Positions 1 to 8,962 of a DNA stretch of 39,300 nt are shown piece by piece. The first letter of the stretch is position 1. Each line of letters opens with the position of its first letter. The translations under genes were made by a program, and so were the position numbers. The DNA is from Chthoniobacterales bacterium (GTDB lineage: Bacteria; Verrucomicrobiota; Verrucomicrobiia; Chthoniobacterales; Terrimicrobiaceae): positions 1-39,300 of the forward strand of contig JACSRU010000092.1 of NCBI GenBank assembly GCA_014879575.1, given 5' to 3'. The notes beneath the pieces are model-generated. The model was not told where the DNA came from. It made no database searches and saw only the letters and a list, made by a program, of their open reading frames with translations.

Positions 1-69
1 CGAAAGCAGCGCTTTGCTAAAGCGCCGTAGTCCAAAAGGCTACCGAGGGTTCGAATCCCTCCCTCACCG
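1..69 (+). tRNA. tRNA-Ser (GCU anticodon), 5' end outside window
   Basis: Partial serine tRNA. The anticodon stem is 9-13 paired with 21-25 around a seven-base loop (14-20), with anticodon GCT at 16-18. A long class II variable arm follows (about 26-44), in which GTAG and CTAC pair; this is the hallmark of tRNA-Ser, Leu and Tyr. The T-arm is 45-61 with loop TTCGAAT, the 3' acceptor strand is 62-68 and the discriminator G is at 69. No CCA is encoded. The D-arm and 5' acceptor strand lie before the window. Confidence 0.93.
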
Positions 70-111
70 TATTTGCCACCCCGCGACAGACTGCACCATT
101 TCGAGGCTAGC

Positions 112-1911
112 TTAAAAACTCCCCGCTGCCAGGCCCGCCTGCTTTCCATTCTTGATTCCCCGCTGAATCGCCGCGCGGATCAAATCCATGCGCAGCGGTT
201 TGGTCAGGAACTCATCCATTCCCGCCTCCAGACATCTCTCCCTGTTCTCCGCGAAGGCATCCGCTGTGAGGGCGACAATGTAGGTTCGATGTCCGTCCGG
301 ACTTTCCGCCTCATGCTTTCGAATGAGCCGGGTGGACTCCAGTCCGTCGCAGACCGGCATGAGCACATCCATGAAGATCACGTCGAAAGGGGCCTCCTGC
401 ACGCGTTCAAAAGCCTGCTGGCCATGCACCGCAGTCGTTGCCTCACATCCCAACCTGCGAAGAATTCCGGTCATCAGCCGGAGGTTTGTCTGGACATCAT
501 CCACCGCAAGAACCCGCAGTCCGGTCATATCGGCCGACGCCTCCGTCTCCCTTGACGGGTCGAGGGCGGAAGTTTTCTCGCTCCGATAGGCGGGAATCCG
601 GAAGTTAAAGGTGGTGCCCCTCCCGGGGGCGTTCCTGACGGAGATTTCCCCACCCATCGCCTCGACAAGTTTTTTGCAAATCGCCAAGCCCAGGCCCGAC
701 CCCCCGAAGCGACGGTGGATCGAGGAGTCCGCCTGACTGAAGACCTCGAAAATCCTTTCCTGTTCCTCGGTGGGAATTCCGATGCCGGTATCCGAGACCT
801 CGCATTCCAGGAGCAATCGTCCGCCGGGCGTGCTGGCGGCGTCCATTCGAACCGTGACGCCCCCTTCGGAGGTAAACTTGATGGCATTCCCGATCAGGTT
901 GAAAAAAATCTGCCGGATTCTTTTGGGGTCGGCGAGCACCTCTTCCGGCACAGTCGGCCCAACCCGGGATTCCATCGTCAGTCCCTTGGCCTTGAGCGCG
1001 GGATCGAAGGATGCGAGCACTTCCTGCAAGCTCGCACGCAGAGAACAGGGCAACATTTCCACATCCATCCTGCCGGATTCGATCTTCGAAAGGTCCAGGA
1101 TGTCACTGATCAGACCGAGCAGGGAATTTCCACAATTGCGGATTGTTGACACCAACTCCTTCTGATGGCCGGAGAGGCTTTCCTCGAGCAGAAGATCTGT
1201 GAAGCCAATGACCCCGTTCAGCGGCGTCCGGATTTCGTGACTCATCATGGCCAGGAATGCGGATTTTGCGGCGTTTGCCTGTTCGGAAGCCTCAACGGCT
1301 TTCTGAGCGTCCTCCATGAGGCTCAAAGCCACCCTTCGGCTCATGGTGAGTTCCTCGGTGCGCGCCGCCATCGACTCTTCCATCTTGCGACGGATCATTG
1401 CGCTCCCCAGGCCCGCCGCGGCGGCACGCAGGGAGTCGAGTTCCTCGTGGCTCCACATCCGCTCGGTTCGGCAATCATCCAATCCAATGAAACCGATAAA
1501 CTCCCCGTGCGAATGCACAGGCATGAGGATCATTGAGAGAATCCCCTGGGCCTCGAGAATCTCACGCAGGGGGGAGGTGGAATTGCGGGTGAGGATGGGA
1601 ACCGTGCTTCCCTCCAGGAAAAGCGGCAGAATGTCCGGCAGGAACTCTTCGTAGCGCATGTTTTGGAGGGCGGGATTGTGAAGCTCGCGCGAAATCCCCT
1701 CCCGCACCCACTCGCACCTCTGGCTGCAGGCCATCGGAAAGGCTCCGGCAACATTCTCGAAAAAATAGGCCCGATCCACACCCACCGCCGTACCCAGACA
1801 CTCCAAAAAATCGGTGGTCGCAGACAAAAAGCTCCCCGGCTCCAGGAGGATCGTCAGCGCATCCGCGACAGCTCGCAGCAAAACATGTGGTTCGTTGTCA
1901 GGCTTCATCAT
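112..1911 (-). CDS. Hybrid sensor histidine kinase (GAF-HisKA-HATPase-REC)
   Basis: A soluble 599-residue hybrid kinase. A GAF-like sensory domain spans about 15-175, followed by a short coiled coil (180-215). The HisKA box contains SHEIRTP with the phospho-acceptor at His225. The HATPase_c domain shows an N box around Asn338/Asn342, a DTGIGIP G1 box near 374 and a GGSGLGLAI G2 box. A C-terminal receiver domain (about 465-590) has an acidic patch VDD, phospho-acceptor Asp515 in FMDVLMP and the conserved Lys571 in TKP. It has no transmembrane segment. Its start overlaps the end of the upstream membrane sensor gene by 14 bp, so the two are probably co-translated and may work as one signalling unit. 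The output partner is not obvious. The NtrC-type regulator at 5859 is a candidate by proximity only. Confidence 0.9.
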   Translation of the reverse strand: MMKPDNEPHVLLRAVADALTILLEPGSFLSATTDFLECLGTAVGVDRAYFFENVAGAFPMACSQRCEWVREGISRELHNPALQNMRYEEFLPDILPLFLEGSTVPILTRNSTSPLREILEAQGILSMILMPVHSHGEFIGFIGLDDCRTERMWSHEELDSLRAAAAGLGSAMIRRKMEESMAARTEELTMSRRVALSLMEDAQKAVEASEQANAAKSAFLAMMSHEIRTPLNGVIGFTDLLLEESLSGHQKELVSTIRNCGNSLLGLISDILDLSKIESGRMDVEMLPCSLRASLQEVLASFDPALKAKGLTMESRVGPTVPEEVLADPKRIRQIFFNLIGNAIKFTSEGGVTVRMDAASTPGGRLLLECEVSDTGIGIPTEEQERIFEVFSQADSSIHRRFGGSGLGLAICKKLVEAMGGEISVRNAPGRGTTFNFRIPAYRSEKTSALDPSRETEASADMTGLRVLAVDDVQTNLRLMTGILRRLGCEATTAVHGQQAFERVQEAPFDVIFMDVLMPVCDGLESTRLIRKHEAESPDGHRTYIVALTADAFAENRERCLEAGMDEFLTKPLRMDLIRAAIQRGIKNGKQAGLAAGSF

Positions 1912-3541
1912 TCAAGGAATCCACTTTGTATCCCGGAGGAAGTCCCAACCGCGACCGGAGGACGTTCACCTCCGACTTCATTTCGAGAACGCGGTTCTCG
2001 CGGCCGATCATGGCATGGTTGAAGCGTTCAAGTTCCTCGATGCTCGCCTTGAGTTCCTGTTCCACGCGCTTGCGACGGCCGATTTCCTCAAAGGTTACGA
2101 CAAAGCCGTCCGCCCAGGGTTGTGCGGAAACGTGGAACCAGCTCCTGATCTCTTCCTGCGGAAGATAAGATTCGAACTTTTCACCGGTTCGGGATTCGAC
2201 AACACGCACATACCGCTCGAACATCCCCTCGGAGAAGTTTCCCGGAAAGAGTCCCAGAAAACACTTCCCCAGCAGGCTTTGGGACTTCCGGTTCATCATG
2301 CCCTCGGCGGACTTGTTCGCCAGCACAAGGACGAAATCTGAAATGGCGCCCTTCTCGTTTCTGAGACTGCGGAAGGCCATGATTCCCTCGGACGCGCTGT
2401 CGAGCACGCTCAGGAAAAGGGTGTTTTGGTTCTCCGACTCCAAGCGCTGGCGTCGCAGGGAATCCAAAAGCCGGTTTGCAGAACCCGCGAGACGTCCGAA
2501 CTCGTCGGTTGAAACCTCCCGGAGGCGCGTGGAGGAATCCTTCCCTTCCACCAGCGACTGGAACTCCTTGTTCATGCGGCTGATTCTTCTGATGAACAAA
2601 TGCTCGATGACGAGGCAGCAAAGGGCACCAAGAACCACGGCGCCGAGAAGCGAGCCCCAGATCAGTTTATTTCGAAGTTCAACCGCCCCGGAATACAGTC
2701 TCGAGGGAAAAACCAGCCGCAATCCCGCCGGAGAAAAACCGGATGCACTATCGAACTGAATGTCTGCCAGGAGAGCGACGGAGGAATCTTTGGCATGACG
2801 ATTATCCGAAAGAAAAACCCTGCAGATTCCCAGCGCATCGGTCGTGAGGGATTTTCCCTCGTTCCCCAAGCCGCTTCGCTGTCCGTTGATCGTGATCGGC
2901 GTGATTTCCACGCCGACCTGCCGCCGGATTTCCTCGAACCAGGATTTCCCGATGTCGAGCCCGTAAGCCAGCCAGCCCGGTGAGGGGCCCGACCCATCGG
3001 CGCGGGTCACCGGACGGGCGGATAAAAGAAGGATCCCCTCCGGCGTCGGCAGGATGACGGAGCCCATTTTCCCCTCAAGGAGCAATCCGTTGCGCCGGGC
3101 TTCGTCTGTTTGAAAATAATCCGGCAGATGCTGAGGGTCCGGCTCTTGCGAGGACAGAAGCATCCATGCGAAGGGATTTTTCTGTCGGTCAAAGAGGGCA
3201 AAGAAATCCTGGCCGGAGGAAGCCACCTGGGGAATGGGGGCGCGGTCGAGGACGCCCTTCCGGGTTCCTTTGAGGAATGTAAACGCCTCGTCCCGGACGG
3301 CGGCCGCGAGAACCTTGTCCTGCTGTTGGCGGGCGGCTTGGTTGAGCCGGCTGATCACGCTCTCCACGATGTCTTTTGCGAACTCATTTTGAGTGTTGCG
3401 CATGGACTGCGCGAAAACGACTTCAATAAGCGCAAGCAACACGGCGGTCACCACCAGAGCCACCCCCCCCACAAAGACAAACGCCTTCACGCGCAGGGAG
3501 ATTCCGCGCGGCGAAAATCGACGTGGAAAGAGGCGGGGCAT
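1898..3541 (-). CDS. Membrane sensor protein with periplasmic domain, HAMP and PAS, no kinase domain
   Basis: A sensor of 547 residues from the chosen ATG at 3541. One hydrophobic helix lies at about 18-43, then a periplasmic domain of about 240 residues (CHASE4-like: QDFFALFD, then a long stretch ending before residue 290). A second helix lies at about 292-315, followed by a HAMP region with TDEFGRLAGS, a PAS-type domain (about 373-490) and a C-terminal helix. The final segment (ELERFN, MIGRENRVLEMK, then a short Gly/Pro-rich tail) is the linker that normally precedes HisKA or GAF modules in large sensor kinases, yet the protein stops there. The next gene supplies GAF and kinase modules. Upstream in-frame codons exist to 3652, but they would overlap argF by about 100 bp. 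The ATG at 3541 begins 10 bp after the argF stop and directly before the first membrane helix, so I prefer it. Confidence 0.8.
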   Translation of the reverse strand: MPRLFPRRFSPRGISLRVKAFVFVGGVALVVTAVLLALIEVVFAQSMRNTQNEFAKDIVESVISRLNQAARQQQDKVLAAAVRDEAFTFLKGTRKGVLDRAPIPQVASSGQDFFALFDRQKNPFAWMLLSSQEPDPQHLPDYFQTDEARRNGLLLEGKMGSVILPTPEGILLLSARPVTRADGSGPSPGWLAYGLDIGKSWFEEIRRQVGVEITPITINGQRSGLGNEGKSLTTDALGICRVFLSDNRHAKDSSVALLADIQFDSASGFSPAGLRLVFPSRLYSGAVELRNKLIWGSLLGAVVLGALCCLVIEHLFIRRISRMNKEFQSLVEGKDSSTRLREVSTDEFGRLAGSANRLLDSLRRQRLESENQNTLFLSVLDSASEGIMAFRSLRNEKGAISDFVLVLANKSAEGMMNRKSQSLLGKCFLGLFPGNFSEGMFERYVRVVESRTGEKFESYLPQEEIRSWFHVSAQPWADGFVVTFEEIGRRKRVEQELKASIEELERFNHAMIGRENRVLEMKSEVNVLRSRLGLPPGYKVDSLNDEA

Positions 3542-3551
3542 GGAGAGAGGC

Positions 3552-4445
3552 CTATTGCGCCAGGAGAGAGAGAATCGCCTTCTGCGTGTGGAGACGATTC
3601 TCCGCCTGTCGAAAGATCGTTTCGGCGTTGGCCTCGAAGGTTTCGGAATCAATCTCCTTCCCCCGGTAGGCCGGAAGGCAATGCATGATCAGGGCTTCCG
3701 GAGCCAGTTTGGAGAGTTCTCCGTTGATCTGATACCCCTGAAGCTGCGCGATGCGGTTGGCGGATTCCTGTTCCTTGCCCATGCTCACCCAGACGTCGGT
3801 GTAGAGCACCGATGCGCCCTCGGCGGCGACACGAAGATCCGGGGTGACCAGGATTCTCCCTCCGGCTTTCTCCAGCAGGGAGCGGGCCGGTTGAAATTCC
3901 GGAGGAGCCGCAATGCGGAGCTCAAATCCCAGAACCGCAGCCGCCCAGATCCAGGATCGCGCCACGTTGCAGTCCCCGTCGCCGATAAACGCCAGGCACA
4001 GGCCCTCCAGCGACCCGCGACTCTCGATAATCGTGAACAAATCCGAGAGAATCTGGCAGGGATGCTCCTCGTCCGTGAGGGCATTGATCGTCGGTATCCC
4101 GCTGAAGGACGCAAAGTCCTCGACATCCTGCTGGGCAAATGTCCGGACGACGGCTCCGTGAATCATCCGCCCCATGACCCGTGCGGTATCGCGGATCGGT
4201 TCCCCGCGACCGAGCTGGATGTCGTCAGCCGCCAGGAACATGACGTCTCCGCCGAGCTCCCGGATTCCCACCTCAAACGAAACACGCGTCCGGGTGGAGG
4301 ATTTCGAAAACAGGAGCGCCCAGCATTGATGGCGCAACGGATGCGCTGCGTGCCGACCCCGGGTGGACTTCATGACCGCCGCCAGTTTCAAAATGGCGGT
4401 CATCCGCTCGGCGTCGAGCGACTCGATGGAAAGAAGGTTTTTCAT
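3552..4445 (-). CDS. argF: Ornithine carbamoyltransferase
   Basis: A cytoplasmic enzyme transferring the carbamoyl group of carbamoyl phosphate to ornithine to give citrulline, in arginine biosynthesis. The 297-residue product carries the carbamoyl-phosphate loop STRTR at 50-54 followed by VSFE, the HPCQ motif at 128-131, a DVW-SMG motif near 217 and the ornithine-site HCLP at 255-258. Length is normal for the family. The gene starts 3 bp after the argD stop, so the two arginine genes are clearly one transcription unit. The sensor gene follows 10 bp downstream. Acetyl- or succinylornithine carbamoyltransferase is a possible alternative, but nothing visible favours it. Confidence 0.93.
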   Translation of the reverse strand: MKNLLSIESLDAERMTAILKLAAVMKSTRGRHAAHPLRHQCWALLFSKSSTRTRVSFEVGIRELGGDVMFLAADDIQLGRGEPIRDTARVMGRMIHGAVVRTFAQQDVEDFASFSGIPTINALTDEEHPCQILSDLFTIIESRGSLEGLCLAFIGDGDCNVARSWIWAAAVLGFELRIAAPPEFQPARSLLEKAGGRILVTPDLRVAAEGASVLYTDVWVSMGKEQESANRIAQLQGYQINGELSKLAPEALIMHCLPAYRGKEIDSETFEANAETIFRQAENRLHTQKAILSLLAQ

Positions 4446-4448
4446 TCT

Positions 4449-5708
4449 TCAGGAAGTGGCAATGGGAGCATCTCCCGTCTCCTTTTCCAATTCCCCAATT
4501 CCTGCCGCGAACAATTTTACGGCCTCGTCAATTTCGGATTCTGTCACGTTGAGCGGAGGCAGGAACCGGACCACGGACTCTCCCGCAGGAATGGCAAGCA
4601 ATCCGTGAGCCATCAAACGAACCACAACTTCGAGGGCCGGCGGACGCGCGCTTTTTGGAAAATTCTCCATGTCGAGTTGGATGCCGACCATGAGGCCGAG
4701 TGATCGCACGGCGGTGACATGGGGAATCCGGGCGGCGAGCAGTCGGTCGGCCAGACGCTTCCCCAACCGGGTGGCGGCGGCCCGAAGATTATCCCTCTCG
4801 ATGATCTCCAGCACTTTCTCCCCCGCCGAGCAGGCCACGGGGTTTCCTCCAAAGGTTGTCCCATGGCTGCCTGGTCCGAGGAGATCGCACAGCGGACCCC
4901 GATCCTCAGCGGCACGGTTCCCAACCCAGAAGGCGCCCAGAGGAAATCCGTTGGCAATTCCCTTGGCCCAGGAGATTCCGTCGGGCTGCACGGCGGGCGC
5001 AAGGCTTTTCCACCCGCACCACTCGCCGGTCCGCCCCAGCCCGCATTGTATCTCGTCAAAAAGCAGAAGCAGATTGCGCCTGTCGCAAAGCTCCCGCAGG
5101 CCTTCCAAAAATTCCCGCCGGGCAATATGGATCCCCCCCTCGCCCTGCACCGGCTCGAGTAGGATTGCCACGGTGGCGGGTCCGACCGCCGACTCGACAG
5201 CCGCCAGATCGCCAAATGGCAAATGCCGAAATCCCTCCAAGAGCGGCCCAAACCCGGTTTTGACCTTCTGCTGACCGGTGGCGGATATCCCGGCCATTGT
5301 GCGTCCGTGAAACGAACCTTCAAAGGTAAGGATTTCATGGCGTCCGGTCGAGCTCCCAAACCTCCTGGCCAGCTTGATCAGCCCCTCGTTTGCCTCGGCT
5401 CCGCTGTTGCAAAAAAAGACCTTGCCCGGCCCCGCGATTTTGACGAGCCGCTCCGCGAGACCCGCCTGGGGGGCGGTGCGGTAAAGATTGGACGTATGCA
5501 CCAGAGTGCCCGCCTGGGCGGAGACCGCCGCTGTCACTTCCGGATGCGCGTGACCCAGCGAACAAACCGCGATGCCGGCCCCAAAATCCAGGTATTCCCG
5601 CCCGGAAAAATCCCAAACCCGGCAACCCGAGCCCCGCGCAATATCGAGATCGAAGCGCCCGTAGGTCGGAATCACGAATTCCTGATATTTCTCTGCCAAT
5701 GTGGACAT
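4449..5708 (-). CDS. argD: Acetylornithine aminotransferase
   Basis: A PLP-dependent class III aminotransferase that makes N-acetylornithine from the semialdehyde and glutamate in arginine biosynthesis. It may also act in lysine biosynthesis. The 419-residue product shows the phosphate-binding NSGAEANE segment, SFHGRT near 133, the pyridine-nitrogen aspartate Asp218 in LLLLFDEIQCG and the Schiff-base lysine Lys249 in SWAKG. It is the first gene of the minus-strand run argD-argF-sensor-kinase. Other class III transaminases such as ornithine or GABA aminotransferase are less likely given the adjacent argF. Confidence 0.9.
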   Translation of the reverse strand: MSTLAEKYQEFVIPTYGRFDLDIARGSGCRVWDFSGREYLDFGAGIAVCSLGHAHPEVTAAVSAQAGTLVHTSNLYRTAPQAGLAERLVKIAGPGKVFFCNSGAEANEGLIKLARRFGSSTGRHEILTFEGSFHGRTMAGISATGQQKVKTGFGPLLEGFRHLPFGDLAAVESAVGPATVAILLEPVQGEGGIHIARREFLEGLRELCDRRNLLLLFDEIQCGLGRTGEWCGWKSLAPAVQPDGISWAKGIANGFPLGAFWVGNRAAEDRGPLCDLLGPGSHGTTFGGNPVACSAGEKVLEIIERDNLRAAATRLGKRLADRLLAARIPHVTAVRSLGLMVGIQLDMENFPKSARPPALEVVVRLMAHGLLAIPAGESVVRFLPPLNVTESEIDEAVKLFAAGIGELEKETGDAPIATS

Positions 5709-5858
5709 GCGCGGACAACTAACCGATCCGATGGGCGATGATGAGAAAAAAATGTGTGGCTACGCAGAAAATCAGGCGGTCCGATCAATGGCGGGATCTG
5801 GCATTCTGCGGGAATCGCGGGTTGATGTTTGCGCCAAGTTGTCATCTACTGCGTCACG
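5709..5858. promoter_or_regulatory. Divergent intergenic region between argD and the NtrC-type regulator
   Basis: 150 bp separating two divergently transcribed units, so promoters for both must lie here or just inside the genes. I see no convincing sigma70 pair, no sigma54 element with correct spacing and no clear ARG-box palindrome. In-frame codons extend the regulator ORF back to 5829, but residues upstream of 5859 do not belong to a receiver domain. Confidence 0.4.
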
Positions 5859-7217
5859 ATGTCCTCATCCCTTCTCATCGTGGACGACGAGAAAAACACG
5901 CGCGACGGACTCCGAAATGCCCTGGATTCGGAGTTCGATGTGTATGTGGCGTCCGATGCGGACGGCGGCATGCAGACATTGGAAACGATGCCGATCGATG
6001 TCCTCCTCACAGATTTGAGGCTGGGCGGCGAAGATGGCATGTCGTTGATCGGGCGGGCTCTCAAGCTGCCCAAGCCGCCGATCTGCATCATGATGACCGC
6101 CTACGGATCCGTGGACACCGCCGTCGAAGCCATGAAAAAGGGCGCCTACGACTTCGTGACCAAGCCCGTAAATATTGACCGGCTGGAAATCCTCGTCAAA
6201 CGGGCCCTAAAAGACCGGGAAACCCGGCAGGAAAACACGGTGCTTCGGGAGCGCGTGGACAAGCAAATGACTCTGGAGGGCATGATTGGCCGCTCGCCGG
6301 CGATGGTCGAGGTTTTCGACACGATCAAGCAAGTCGCCCCGTCCAAAGCAACGGTTCTCATCCAGGGAGAAAGCGGCACCGGCAAGGAGCTTGCCGCGCA
6401 CGCCGTCCATCATCTCAGCCCGAGGGCAAACGAAAAGTTCCTCGCGGTGCATTGCGCCGCCCTGTCGCCCGAGCTGCTGGCGAGCGAGTTGTTTGGCCAC
6501 GAAAAGGGAGCCTTCACAGGTGCCTTCGAGAAGAGGATCGGCCGCTTCGAACAGGCAAAAGGGGGAACGCTTTTCCTGGACGAAATCGGGGAAATCGACG
6601 CAGGCACCCAGGTGAAAATCCTCCGGGTTCTCGGGGAGAGAACCTTCGAGCGGGTCGGTGGCAACCAGACCCTGCCGGCCGATGTCCGCCTCATCGCCGC
6701 AACCAACAAGGATCTCTCCAAACTCGTCGCAGAGGGGAAATTCCGCGAGGATCTGTATTTTCGCCTGCATGTCGTCCCTCTGACGATGCCGCCGTTGCGT
6801 GATCGCAAGGTGGACATTCCGCTTCTTGCCGGGGCATTCCTCAGGGAAACGGCAACGGAAAATGGCAAGCCCTTTCGCGAGTTGAGTCCCGAGGCCGGAA
6901 CGGCGATCCTCGATTATGACTGGCCGGGAAACGTCCGGGAATTGCGGACAGCCATCGAGCACGGGGTGGTGATGTCGAACGCGCCCCTCATCCATCTCCG
7001 CGATTTGCCAGCCGCGCTGCGTGCCCCTCGTCCGGAAGTGCCGCCGGCGGGTGGCGGATTAAATTTGCATGAAACGGAAACGGCACTTATTCTGCGCGCC
7101 TTGGAAGACAGTCGTGGCAATCGCACGGATGCGGCGCAATTATTGGGAATCAGCCGCCGGACATTGCACCGTCGTCTCAGAGAATTAAACATCTCCAAAC
7201 ACAACACCCCCTCTTAA
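5859..7217 (+). CDS. NtrC-family sigma54-dependent response regulator
   Basis: A 452-residue transcription activator with three modules. The receiver domain (about 3-120) has phospho-acceptor Asp52 in LLTDLRL and Lys in VTKPVN. The AAA+ sigma54-interaction domain (about 142-370) has Walker A GESGTGKE at 170-177, the sigma54-contacting GAFTGA loop at 217-222, Walker B FLDEIGE and the RLIAATNKDL and FREDLYFRL motifs. The C-terminal Fis-type helix-turn-helix ends the protein (ALEDSRGNRTDAAQLLGISR). The ATG at 5859 is chosen because the receiver domain begins directly after it. It would drive open-complex formation at -24/-12 promoters, one of which is visible at 30315, though nothing shows that promoter is its target. 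No kinase gene is adjacent on the same strand. Confidence 0.93.
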   Translation: MSSSLLIVDDEKNTRDGLRNALDSEFDVYVASDADGGMQTLETMPIDVLLTDLRLGGEDGMSLIGRALKLPKPPICIMMTAYGSVDTAVEAMKKGAYDFVTKPVNIDRLEILVKRALKDRETRQENTVLRERVDKQMTLEGMIGRSPAMVEVFDTIKQVAPSKATVLIQGESGTGKELAAHAVHHLSPRANEKFLAVHCAALSPELLASELFGHEKGAFTGAFEKRIGRFEQAKGGTLFLDEIGEIDAGTQVKILRVLGERTFERVGGNQTLPADVRLIAATNKDLSKLVAEGKFREDLYFRLHVVPLTMPPLRDRKVDIPLLAGAFLRETATENGKPFRELSPEAGTAILDYDWPGNVRELRTAIEHGVVMSNAPLIHLRDLPAALRAPRPEVPPAGGGLNLHETETALILRALEDSRGNRTDAAQLLGISRRTLHRRLRELNISKHNTPS

Positions 7218-7224
7218 CCTTACC

Positions 7225-8949
7225 ATGGCAGTCACAGACGAAGTCGGCGTCCAAACAGCGGTTCACACCCTCGAACAGGGCAGGCTGGCACCCATTATTC
7301 GGGGAGCCATGCTTGCGTTGCTCATCATCACACTCACCCTCCTCTATCTCTTCGTGCAGTTCCGCGGATTCTCGGGCATCACGGCGATGGACCAGGCACA
7401 GATCGCCCGGAACGTTGCTTCGGGCAAGGGACTCACCACCCAGTTGATCCGGCCACTGGCCATCTGGCAGCTCGAGTCCGCAGGCAAGGAAATCCCGAAG
7501 GAAGATTTTCCGGACTTTTATCAGGCTCCCCTGAATCCGATCGTCAACTCCCTCCCTTTGCTCCTCGTGAAATCCGCGTGGAAGATGACTCCCACCGATC
7601 TGGTTTACGCAGGCGACCGGATCATCGCCGGTCTCTCGATCCTCTTCTTCCTGATTTCTGTGGGCATCTGGTATTTTGTGGGTTCCCGACTTTTCGACAG
7701 CAAACTGGCCTTGATCGGGTGCGCGATCATTCTGATGACGGACATGATGTGGCAGTTCTCGCTTTCGGGACTTCCCCAGATGCTGATGTTGCTCCTGTTT
7801 TCCGGTGCCATGTGGCTGACGGTGCAGGCCATGCAAAAAAACGACCGGCTGGGAACCGTGCTCCTCTCGCTCTTTGGGGCGGGCTTGTTGTTCGGGCTCA
7901 TGATTTTGGCGCACGGGCTGGCGACCTGGATTTTTTTGGGCTGGCTTGTCTTTACCGGCGTCTATTTCACCCCCAGGGGTCTTGCGGCCCTGCCGGCTTT
8001 GGCAGCCGTGCTTATGGTGACACTGCCCTGGATGGTCCGGAATTATTCCGTCTGCGGCAATCCGTTCGGTCTCTCGATTTATAATGCCATTGCTTCAGGA
8101 GGCTCCCCCGAGGAGGGATTCCTGCGCTCCATGGAGGATGCGCCCTCCGTCAGCGGAGCGGGAACCTTTTCCAAGATGAAGTCGGGAGTCTCGGGACAGA
8201 TCGAAAGCCTCTTTTCCTACCTGGGAATGAATCTCGCGGCCGGCGCCTTTTTCCTGGCCCTGCTTCATCCGTTCCGCTCCTCGACAGTCTCCCTCTTCCG
8301 GTGGTGCATCGTGCTCATGTGGCTTGGGGCCGTGGCGGGCATGGGGATCTTCGGTTTGAGCGGGGTGATTTCCGTGAACCAACTCCATGTGCTTTTGATT
8401 CCGCTGTTTGTCTTCTATGGATTGGCCTTCCTCATCGTTCTCTGGAACCGTTGGGAACTCAACTTTCCGTTGCTGCGGATGGTTTTCCTCACGGTCGTGG
8501 TGATTCTCTGTGCGGTTCCGATGTTGGCCACTCTGATCTCAAGGGGCGGACCCTCCATCCAGTGGCCTCCCTATGTGCCGCCCTTTATTGCCGTCCTTGG
8601 AGATTGGTATGGGGAGAAGGAAATCATCGCCTCAGACATGCCGTGGGCAGTGGCATGGTATGCCCAGAGGAAATCGGTTTTGCTGCCCGACTCGGTGCGC
8701 ACGTTCAACCGTCTTCATGACTACCGGGTTCTGGGCGAACCGATCACGGGACTTTACCTGACGCCCATCACGGGAAATCTGCGCCTCTTCGCCGACATTT
8801 ATAAAGGTGCCTACCGGGAGTGGGCGCTGCTCATCACGCGTCCTCCCCGTGTGGATGGATTCGCCCTGCCCTTTTACACGGCCCTGCCGATTGAGGGAGA
8901 ATGCATCATTTTCGCCGACAGGGATCGCTGGACCAAGTCGGCACACTAA
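7225..8949 (+). CDS. GT-C family membrane glycosyltransferase (ArnT/PMT-like)
   Basis: A 574-residue polytopic inner-membrane protein. After a short cytosolic N-terminus there is a first helix (LALLIITLTLLYLFV), then a periplasmic loop with an acidic residue in GITAMDQAQIARN. This resembles the catalytic first loop of polyprenyl-phosphate-dependent GT-C enzymes (GT39/GT83). About ten further hydrophobic helices follow (for example LSILFFLISVGIWYF and ILMTDMMWQFSLS), with a C-terminal soluble periplasmic portion. It would move a sugar from a lipid carrier to lipid A, a protein or a glycan, but the acceptor cannot be read from the sequence. It starts 7 bp after the regulator gene and is probably cotranscribed with it. 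Confidence 0.7.
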   Translation: MAVTDEVGVQTAVHTLEQGRLAPIIRGAMLALLIITLTLLYLFVQFRGFSGITAMDQAQIARNVASGKGLTTQLIRPLAIWQLESAGKEIPKEDFPDFYQAPLNPIVNSLPLLLVKSAWKMTPTDLVYAGDRIIAGLSILFFLISVGIWYFVGSRLFDSKLALIGCAIILMTDMMWQFSLSGLPQMLMLLLFSGAMWLTVQAMQKNDRLGTVLLSLFGAGLLFGLMILAHGLATWIFLGWLVFTGVYFTPRGLAALPALAAVLMVTLPWMVRNYSVCGNPFGLSIYNAIASGGSPEEGFLRSMEDAPSVSGAGTFSKMKSGVSGQIESLFSYLGMNLAAGAFFLALLHPFRSSTVSLFRWCIVLMWLGAVAGMGIFGLSGVISVNQLHVLLIPLFVFYGLAFLIVLWNRWELNFPLLRMVFLTVVVILCAVPMLATLISRGGPSIQWPPYVPPFIAVLGDWYGEKEIIASDMPWAVAWYAQRKSVLLPDSVRTFNRLHDYRVLGEPITGLYLTPITGNLRLFADIYKGAYREWALLITRPPRVDGFALPFYTALPIEGECIIFADRDRWTKSAH

Positions 8950-8962
8950 ACTCCGGAAAAGT

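Noticed and set aside
1-111. tRNA-Ser as an integration site for a mobile element
   Set aside because: No integrase, no repeat of the tRNA 3' end elsewhere that I can see, and ordinary housekeeping genes follow.
3542-3652. N-terminal extension of the membrane sensor
   Set aside because: It would overlap argF by about 100 bp, and the 37 arginine-rich residues match reverse-strand translation of argF rather than a sensor N-terminus.
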